DNA of 5,542 bases from Nitrososphaerales archaeon (GTDB taxonomy: Archaea; Thermoproteota; Nitrososphaeria; Nitrososphaerales; Nitrososphaeraceae). A program made the translations under genes and the position numbers. The notes below the pieces were generated by a model that was not told where the DNA came from, searched no databases, and saw only the letters and a program-made list of their open reading frames with translations. The stretch covers positions 1 through 5,542 of the forward strand of contig JARBAV010000183.1 of NCBI GenBank assembly GCA_029237515.1, read 5' to 3'. Below, one piece after another: positions 1 through 3,837 of the stretch; positions within the stretch are counted from its first letter, which is position 1; each line of letters begins with the position of its first letter.

Positions 1-1
1 T

Positions 2-186
2 ATCATAGACAGTATTAGAGACGGATCTGCTGTACTCTTGGAAATTTCACCAAGGTTTTACGCTACCTGGGATCATGGGAAATGAAAAATACAGGTTTCT
101 TCATGGATTCCAGCGTTAAGCGTAATAGATATGAGATAGTCAAAGAAAGTTACCTTGTGTTTAATGAACTGCCGATAGTCACATAG
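2..186 (+). pseudogene. 3' end of an unrecognised gene, apparently frameshifted; runs off the left edge
   Basis: Two abutting plus-strand open frames read like one protein tail. The first (from base 2) gives a peptide containing DGSAVLLEISPRFYATWDHG and stops at TGA 83-85. The second, in the next frame from ATG 82, gives MKNTGFFMDSSVKRNRYEIV and further residues ending LPIVT, with TAG at 184-186. Restoring one A in the AAA run at 80-82 would join them without a gap. Amino-acid composition is protein-like in both parts and no frame bridges them. A T6 tract 29 nt after the stop fits the end of a transcribed gene. I do not recognise the family. Alternatives: the ATG at 82 is a true start of a 34-residue protein, or the shift is a sequencing error in a homopolymer. 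Confidence 0.35.
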
Positions 187-214
187 AAATTCTATCAGAA
201 CTAAAACATTGTAA

Positions 215-220
215 TTTTTT
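215..220 (+). terminator. T6 tract, candidate archaeal terminator
   Basis: Six T residues on the plus strand lie 29 nt after the stop at 184-186. Archaeal transcription commonly ends at oligo-T tracts without a strong hairpin, and no stem precedes this one. The call rests on position and composition only. Confidence 0.35.
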
Positions 221-262
221 GGTACACTAAATGTATATTAGAAGCTAGGTCGTAACCATAAG

Positions 263-268
263 AAAAAA
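263..268 (-). terminator. T6 tract (minus strand), candidate terminator of the CHRD gene
   Basis: An A6 run on the plus strand, T6 on the minus strand, lies about 25 nt beyond the CHRD stop codon. With the opposing T6 at 215-220 it makes a symmetric pair between convergent genes. Confidence 0.4.
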
Positions 269-293
269 TTGGTGTTGATAGAGGGAATATTTC

Positions 294-863
294 CTACTCT
301 ACCTGTGATTCCAATTGTCCAGCTATCTCGCCAGAAGGAGTTTGCACAGTTGAAATTTTTAGGTATACATTCCCATCAAGCACATGCTTAACAAAATCAC
401 TTATTGAACGATCTACAGGTCCTCTCTCCGAGAAGTCAGCTACCCCAAAAGTTCCCTCGGCTGTCCCACTTGCTACTTCACCAGGAGAAGCTATGCCTTC
501 AAGAGACGCTAATCGCAAAGGTACAATCGTTTTGTCTGGGAATGCACCATCCCAATATGTTATAAATGCACTACTAACTGAACTAATATTGCTAACATCT
601 ACAACATAGCCAATGTTTTCGTCATCTAGAACTCTAAAGTATGCTTCGCCACTTGCATTCGTATTTGGACTAAATTGCTGAATTCCTCGTAGTTCTGCCT
701 TAAAATGTGGCTGGTCAACTATTTGTTGACTTACATTAGTAGACGTAGCATTGGTAGACGTAGCATTGGTAGACGTAGCACTTATGGTGGGTATGTTTGA
801 TACAGCTAATCCTACTCCTATTAGAGCCAACAAGGCAATAATGGCTAAAATTGTGTTTACCAT
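294..863 (-). CDS. CHRD-domain protein, membrane-anchored and extracytoplasmic
   Basis: With the ATG at 861-863 the product is 189 residues. Residues 4-21 form a hydrophobic segment (signal anchor or signal peptide). Residues 29-43 are three copies of ATSTN, a Ser/Thr/Asn-rich stalk. Residues 53-185 form a CHRD (chordin-type) beta domain, recognised from the sequence HFKAELRG, the GEAYFRVLDDENIGYVVDV strand pair, and the closing YLKISTVQTPSGEIAGQL, which matches the family ending with consensus GEIxGQL. Five N-X-S/T sequons (N33, N38, N43, N69, N92) would suit a glycosylated surface protein. CHRD domains are frequent in thaumarchaea, function unknown. The histidines usually seen in the two CHRD His motifs are absent here (SAFITYWDG and YLKIST). 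The start was chosen because a TATA-like box lies 24-29 nt upstream and the anchor begins immediately. A TTG at 1002-1004 or ATG at 954-956 would add 47 or 31 residues that do not look like a signal. Confidence 0.82.
   Translation of the reverse strand: MVNTILAIIALLALIGVGLAVSNIPTISATSTNATSTNATSTNVSQQIVDQPHFKAELRGIQQFSPNTNASGEAYFRVLDDENIGYVVDVSNISSVSSAFITYWDGAFPDKTIVPLRLASLEGIASPGEVASGTAEGTFGVADFSERGPVDRSISDFVKHVLDGNVYLKISTVQTPSGEIAGQLESQVE
736..780 (-). repeat. Three tandem 15-bp repeats encoding ATSTN
   Basis: Bases 736-750, 751-765 and 766-780 are consecutive 15-mers. The second and third are identical (ttggtagacgtagca) and the first differs at one base. Read on the minus strand in frame they encode three ATSTN units in the stalk between the membrane anchor and the CHRD domain. 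Near-identity at the DNA level indicates recent expansion. Copy number is likely to vary between strains (inference). Confidence 0.95.
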
Positions 864-1293
864 TAAAAAACAGTAATATTGGTTAGATAAAAGGTTTAGC
901 TTAAAAGTTACTCGACTAAAGGGCTCGGTATTCGGTACTTTATCAATAATAGACATTCTTATTTCAGGAAGAATATCACAAGATCGCTTTTTAACACAAA
1001 ACAAAAGAAGTCTAACCTTTATCAGTAGTTCATTTGGGCTTCTATTGAGTTTACTTATGGAGAAGGTACATGAATTTTTGGATCTAAGATAATTATCATC
1101 ATCATAAATATATACAAACTGCTTACCAAATCTGCAATCTGAAACCTGGTAACATTCATAATGTTCATTAGCATCTTTGAATCGAATTCATCTGGCCTCC
1201 AAAACGCTTTTTGTGCGGCTAATAAATATAATATTTAGTTTAGTTATTTCGGAATAATTGAAATGATGACCAGATTTATAGAAAGATTATGTT
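864..1293. other. Gap between the CHRD gene and the next gene, with a long stop-free extension
   Basis: The CHRD reading frame stays open on the minus strand upstream of its ATG to a TGA at 1188-1190, about 108 extra codons with no ATG or GTG before the TTG at 1004. The 1005-1187 part reads protein-like (for example FKDANEHYECYQVSDCRFG). In another minus frame 1055-1174 gives a 39-codon ATG-initiated peptide with a hydrophobic core (FQIADLVSSLYIFMMMIIIL). A minus-strand GGAGG at 1196-1200 sits 4 nt before an ATG at 1189-1191 that opens only 7 codons. An AT-rich, TATA-like stretch lies at 1219-1236. I cannot assign a gene; a decayed or frameshifted small gene is possible. Confidence 0.35.
887..892 (-). 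promoter_or_regulatory. TATA-like box of the CHRD gene
   Basis: On the minus strand TTTTAT occupies positions -29 to -24 relative to the ATG at 863, preceded by AAACC. This spacing fits an archaeal box A driving a leaderless transcript. No Shine-Dalgarno sequence precedes the ATG, which is consistent. Confidence 0.45.
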
Positions 1294-1608
1294 TCAGTAA
1301 CGGTAGGAATTTGCTTCAACTATGGCTTGTGGCATTCCTTTCTTTAGGTCATCGAGGCTCATTACCGGATGCAACTCTACATGAGCATCCATTCCACTAA
1401 ACAGTGGTTCAATTATGACTGGTATTTGGTTTGCGTTCTGTATATCAACAATAAATGCGGCCACCCTATTGCCATCAGCTTCAAAGAAATAGGTTGCTTC
1501 AGCCTTGACTTTGTTTATATACTCTTCTAGTTTTTTCAAGAAGTTTGGATCCTGTACCATTTTATTTCCTGCCTCTGTGGGAATCTTTGCACGTATTAAA
1601 AATCTCAT
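1294..1608 (-). CDS. Small conserved alpha/beta protein, probable ferredoxin-like (dimeric alpha-beta barrel) fold
   Basis: A 104-residue protein from ATG 1606-1608, ending TGA 1294-1296. The predicted order is strand (2-9), helix rich in Lys/Glu (22-34), two strands forming a hairpin (37-44 and 48-56), helix (58-72), strand (75-82) and a final helix begun by SLDDLKKG. This alternation is typical of small dimeric alpha-beta barrel proteins of the muconolactone-isomerase/EthD/DUF3303 kind. No catalytic motif is certain; possible polar residues are H76, H80 and E78 on the last strand. There is no signal or membrane segment, so it is probably cytoplasmic. The gene stands alone: the neighbour downstream on the same strand is about 430 bp away. 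No Shine-Dalgarno site is seen; a TATA-like box lies at -35 to -28. I believe similar short proteins exist in thaumarchaea but cannot name the family. Confidence 0.8.
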   Translation of the reverse strand: MRFLIRAKIPTEAGNKMVQDPNFLKKLEEYINKVKAEATYFFEADGNRVAAFIVDIQNANQIPVIIEPLFSGMDAHVELHPVMSLDDLKKGMPQAIVEANSYRY

Positions 1609-1635
1609 TTATTAGAAGTAAAATGTTCAATACAA

Positions 1636-1643
1636 TTATTAAA
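1636..1643 (-). promoter_or_regulatory. TATA-like box of the 1294-1608 gene
   Basis: On the minus strand TTTAATAA lies at -35 to -28 relative to the ATG at 1608, which would give a leader of only a few nucleotides. It lies 13 bp from the edge of the large inverted repeat at 1657-1719, so the repeat could act as an operator or insulator for this promoter (inference). Confidence 0.35.
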
Positions 1644-1656
1644 ATATTCTTTGCAA

Positions 1657-1719
1657 ATAGGTTAGGCTTGTCCTACGTAAGGCTAAACGTAGGACGGGCA
1701 ACACTATGACCTAACCTAT
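1657..1719. repeat. Two-part inverted repeat, potential cruciform or RNA hairpin
   Basis: The outer arms are perfect 10-mers: ataggttagg at 1657-1666 and cctaacctat at 1710-1719. Directly inside the left arm an inner stem pairs 1667-1678 (cttgtcctacgt) with 1687-1698 (acgtaggacggg), nine Watson-Crick pairs plus two G-T and one C-G, with an 8-nt loop. An unpaired 11-nt stretch (1699-1709) breaks the right side. The element begins exactly at the stop codon of the remnant at 1719-1892 and ends just upstream of the promoter of the next minus-strand gene. It has no flanking target duplication and no T tract immediately after it. It could be a 3'-end processing or termination structure, a regulator site, or a tiny non-autonomous element. 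Confidence 0.8.
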
Positions 1720-1892
1720 CATTTTGGTCTAGTCTGTAGACTAAACAATGCATGAATGCCGACAATGAGTAAGAAGGAACCACTTACTCCATAGCTTACT
1801 TGCCAATTGTAGTTATACACAAACCTGTTAAAAAATTGAGATAGTGTAAAGTTTTTTACTACATGGATTTGGTTGGTGTGTTTTGAGTACAC
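1719..1892 (-). pseudogene. Remnant encoding a membrane segment, possibly from an MFS transporter
   Basis: An open stretch on the minus strand from GTG 1890-1892 to TGA 1719-1721, 57 residues. The first part contains VVKNFTLSQFFNRFVYNYNW and the second QVSYGVSGSFLLIVGIHALF, ending QTRPK. An aromatic-rich loop with NW, then SYGVSG, a hydrophobic run and a basic, Pro-containing end resembles the GWR...G...hydrophobic...RRP pattern around one transmembrane helix of major facilitator transporters. There is no ATG, a stop lies just upstream, and neither flank continues the fold, so I read it as a gene fragment. It could instead be a small single-span membrane protein with a GTG start. Family assignment is tentative. 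Confidence 0.3.
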
Positions 1893-2079
1893 GGTTCACT
1901 GGCCGACCATTCATGATCTATTATGCCTTATATCAAACACTTAAAACGAGCATGATTGATAGACAATTACGCTTGAGCCTTTAGCGGATTGGGACTATGA
2001 TATGGCTTCCGATTAGTTTGGAATAGGGAGATTGAAAGAGAGGGGGATAATTTGACCGTTTGCTTGTATTCCGATTCTG
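1893..2079. other. Gene-free stretch within the decay corridor
   Basis: All six frames are broken by stops at short intervals. I find no recognisable protein segment, RNA gene or repeat here. It lies between two minus-strand gene fragments and is probably decayed or filler sequence. Confidence 0.5.
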
Positions 2080-2240
2080 CTATGCATACACGATGACATC
2101 GATAAGCCAGTCATTCATACCCATCTCTTTCATTCCTTCTCGAGCTTCTTCTTCTGAAATGTCTAAATAGGATATTTCCTTCCAATCACTTTAGAGATGA
2201 CACGATGATAACTAGAAGATCGAGCTAATCGGTTTTTCAT
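2080..2240 (-). pseudogene. C-terminal fragment of an NmrA-like NAD(P)-binding (SDR-type) protein, frameshifted
   Basis: Two overlapping minus-strand frames join into one familiar sequence. From 2240 the first gives SSSYHRVISKVIGRK and stops at 2163-2165. The second, open from 2190 to a TAG at 2080-2082, gives EISYLDISEEEAREGMKEMG followed by MNDWLIDVIV. A Y/D-I-x-E-E-x-A-R-x-G-M...W-L-I-D stretch after a helix ending in V-x-G-R/K is characteristic of the substrate-binding part of NmrA-like atypical short-chain dehydrogenases. Joining needs one extra base in the short A run (plus strand TTT, 2175-2177). The Rossmann N-terminus with its glycine motif and the usual C-terminal tail after WLID are not found nearby. 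This is a degenerate, non-functional remnant; the fragment call is fairly secure. Confidence 0.65.
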
Positions 2241-2885
2241 AGGATACTTTCGTTAGAATTATCAGTTCGTATTGGCGATACGCTGACAGCTGGCAGAAGT
2301 CATTTGTCCAATGGTAATGTTGGTAAAGGTAAAACGCTGTTGAAAGGAAGATCTGAAATTGAACCTTTTTTGAATATTGTTATAATGGCAAGTAATAGGC
2401 TGCGATATGGAATGGAAATTATATCCGAATCCTTTGGACATCTTAGTCAGTTAGATAGTACTTCTATTTCATATTGTTTCGAAGTCAAGCAATGATACTT
2501 GTGACTATATAACACAGAATTATGTGCAAAACAACAAGAGGAAAATTGAAACACTATGCATTCAATTTTGTAAATCAGAATCGTTTCTGCATGAACCCAA
2601 TAAATAGAATACTGTGAACCGTTAATTTTCACAATATTAGTTTCTTAGCTATTCAAATTTATTCTGGATGATAGTTGGTGTAATTAATATGCTTGGTAGA
2701 TGTCACTATTTTTATTTATAGATGAAGATATTTCTACCCGATATACGAATTGTCTTTCTGGTTCAATAGAACTGCAGGCTGCCATTTTAGGTTATTAGTA
2801 AGGAATACGAAGATTACATATTGTTGCATATGATTCTCTACGTTGCAATCAGAACGCATAATAATGTCAGATACTATATTCACTT
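2241..2885. other. Long stretch without a confident gene
   Basis: The plus strand is open from 2229 to a TGA at 2493-2495, with a TTG at 2304 as the only plausible start and no Shine-Dalgarno site. The product (containing NGNVGKGKTLLKGRSEIEPF) is unlike any family I know, so I do not call it. A 33-codon minus-strand frame starts at ATG 2783-2785 and ends at 2684-2686 and is also unsupported. The rest of 2500-2850 has stops in every frame and no hairpin or repeat that stands out. The last 30 bases hold the promoter of the next gene. Confidence 0.4.
2858..2865 (+). promoter_or_regulatory. TATA-like box of the DUF3303-like gene
   Basis: ATAATAAT lies at -28 to -21 before the ATG at 2886. This is the spacing expected for a leaderless archaeal transcript, and no Shine-Dalgarno sequence is present. 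Confidence 0.4.
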
Positions 2886-3164
2886 ATGGCTGCAACCACA
2901 TTTCTGGTTTTTTATAGATTCAAGAGCATGAATAGTGATGAAGCGGCTAAAGCGAAATCTGAGTGGAATGATCTAAGAAACAATTTACCATCGGGAATAG
3001 AACTAGCTGGCGAATATAATCACGCTTGGGGAACAGAATACAATGGATTCTTGCTATTTGAATCAGAATCTAGTGATGCATTCCTTGATTGGTGGTCGAA
3101 GTTTAAAGACAATATAAGATGGTATATAGAGCAAACACATACGATTGCTGCTAGAAGACGTTAG
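2886..3164 (+). CDS. DUF3303-like small ferredoxin-fold protein
   Basis: A 92-residue protein from the only in-frame ATG near the TATA-like box to TAG 3162-3164. It opens with a strand FLVFYRFK (6-13), then an acidic/basic helix (17-33), the turn LPSGIELAGEYNHAWG (34-49), a strand NGFLLFES (53-60), a helix SDAFLDWWSKFKD (63-75) and a closing segment RWYIEQTHTI (78-87). The pattern of a strand, helix, P-x-G-I...G-E-Y/W-H, a G-F...E strand, and a W-W...F/W-x-D helix is that of DUF3303, small dimeric alpha-beta barrel proteins of about 90 residues without established function. There is no signal peptide. It is intact although both flanks are decayed: the large pseudogene ends convergently 23 bp away. 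Family call likely; function unknown. Confidence 0.8.
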   Translation: MAATTFLVFYRFKSMNSDEAAKAKSEWNDLRNNLPSGIELAGEYNHAWGTEYNGFLLFESESSDAFLDWWSKFKDNIRWYIEQTHTIAARRR

Positions 3165-3451
3165 ATATTAGCACTATTCCATCGATCTCAGCCCGTACCG
3201 CTATAGTGCCGCTTTCTCATGTGATTTGTGTGTGTACTCAGGTAAGATCCTAGCTTGAGATAATGATCATAAAAATCTAGATCTATGTGTTGCGCTTGTA
3301 AACAAGTTAGCAAAAAGACGCTAGGTATAGTAGCCGGAAATTTACCATATGCATCATAGATATACTGAGCTTGCAATGTTACACATTCTTTAATCTCATC
3401 AGGACAATACACTTCAAAAACACCGGGTATTCCAGTAGGATTGGGTATAAA

Positions 3452-3459
3452 CCAACCAA
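3452..3459 (-). repeat. 4-bp tandem duplication that frameshifts the pseudogene
   Basis: The plus strand reads ccaaccaa (minus strand ttggttgg). With one copy removed, codons run GAT GGC TGT TGG TTT ATA CCC, encoding DGCWFIP, and the frames on either side become continuous. This is the form expected of replication slippage or repair of a staggered break. Confidence 0.7.
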
Positions 3460-3671
3460 CAGCCATCTGTATCGTATCTAAAGCCTACTCCTGGTACATT
3501 AGGATCTGCAGTAGCTCCTAAAACTGTATGTCTATCTACACCATCATACATCCAGCCCCCCCTAATCTTCAAGTATTTATCAGTAGATAGCCATGTGCTT
3601 GGGTTGATTTAGCACATCCATAAAGTTATGCATAGCTTGATATCAGATGCAAATAGTATGGGACATTGGAT

Positions 3672-3716
3672 AATGGGTAGATAGGTGAGGCTTCGCTATC
3701 CCCCTATCTGCCCATT
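3672..3716. repeat. 45-bp palindrome within the pseudogene
   Basis: The arms 3672-3685 (aatgggtagatagg) and 3703-3716 (cctatctgcccatt) pair over 14 positions, thirteen Watson-Crick and one G-T, around a 17-nt loop. It replaces or interrupts the coding sequence between QWAD and YQAMHNF, about 120 bp upstream of the helicase start. It could be a small palindromic insertion, a terminator-like hairpin, or a regulatory site. No flanking duplication is visible. Confidence 0.75.
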
Positions 3717-3796
3717 GCGTATAGCCAGGCTCCAGAATGTATAAAATATCACCGGCTACTTGATAACCTAAAGCTAATCACCTACAAGTAAAGCAA

Positions 3797-3827
3797 TGTA
3801 TAACTAGACATTCGTTATAAGGAAAGG
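3797..3827 (+). promoter_or_regulatory. Tentative promoter and weak ribosome-binding site of the helicase gene
   Basis: A TATA-like tgtataac lies at 3797-3804, about 35-41 nt before the ATG. A purine-rich ggaaagg (3821-3827) sits 10 nt before the ATG and could serve as a weak Shine-Dalgarno site. A second AT-rich motif, ttataa at 3815-3820, is too close to the start to be a box A for this ATG. Confidence 0.3.
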
Positions 3828-3837
3828 ATCCAGTGAT

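Larger units (their letters stand above)
3188..3777 (-). pseudogene. Degraded gene of an unnamed conserved protein family, in three frames
   Basis: Reading down the minus strand, one protein can be pieced together. Frame 1 (3777-3646) begins LALGYQVAGDILYILEPGYT followed by QWAD, and after a TGA at 3643-3645 continues YQAMHNFMDVLNQP. Frame 2 (about 3602-3456) gives STWLSTDKYLKIR, GGWMYDGVDRHTVLGATADP and NVPGVGFRYDTDGCW. Frame 3 (to TGA 3188-3190) gives FIPNPTGIPGVFEVY, LQAQYIYDAYGKFPATIPSV and LQAQHIDLDFYDHYLKLGSY and ends soon after. Removing one base of the GGG at 3601-3603 (plus strand) joins frame 1 to frame 2. Removing one copy of a duplicated 4-mer at 3452-3459 joins frame 2 to frame 3. 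A 45-bp palindrome occupies 3672-3716, after QWAD. No N-terminal methionine is found: a TGA at 3778-3780 closes the frame, and the helicase gene begins 60 bp further on. I cannot name the family or its function. The last 92 codons also form an ATG-initiated frame (3464-3466), but that ATG arises from the shift and is not a credible gene start. Confidence 0.75.

Noticed and set aside
864..1004. TTG-initiated N-terminal extension of the CHRD protein by 47 residues
   Set aside because: It would place the membrane anchor in the middle of the protein behind a segment with no signal features, and the TATA-like box at 887-892 is spaced for the ATG at 863.
1263..1269. C-box-like ATGATGA suggesting a C/D box guide RNA
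   Set aside because: No D box (CTGA) at the required distance and no C'/D' pair.
1730..1743. Short palindrome tagtct-gt-agacta
   Set aside because: Six-bp arms inside the membrane-segment remnant; such short palindromes are expected by chance.
2304..2495. 63-residue plus-strand frame with a TTG start
   Set aside because: No recognisable family, no ribosome-binding site or well-placed promoter, and rare start codon; kept only as a note in the gene-free stretch.
2447..2632. 61-residue minus-strand frame
   Set aside because: Composition rich in Cys, Tyr, His and Ser without domain pattern; overlaps other unsupported frames.
2684..2785. 33-residue minus-strand frame starting MAACSSIEPERQF
   Set aside because: Too short to judge, no convincing promoter, no known family.
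3188..3466. Independent 92-residue gene starting at ATG 3464-3466
   Set aside because: Its N-terminus is created by the 4-bp duplication, and the upstream frame supplies clearly continuous protein sequence, so it is the tail of the pseudogene.
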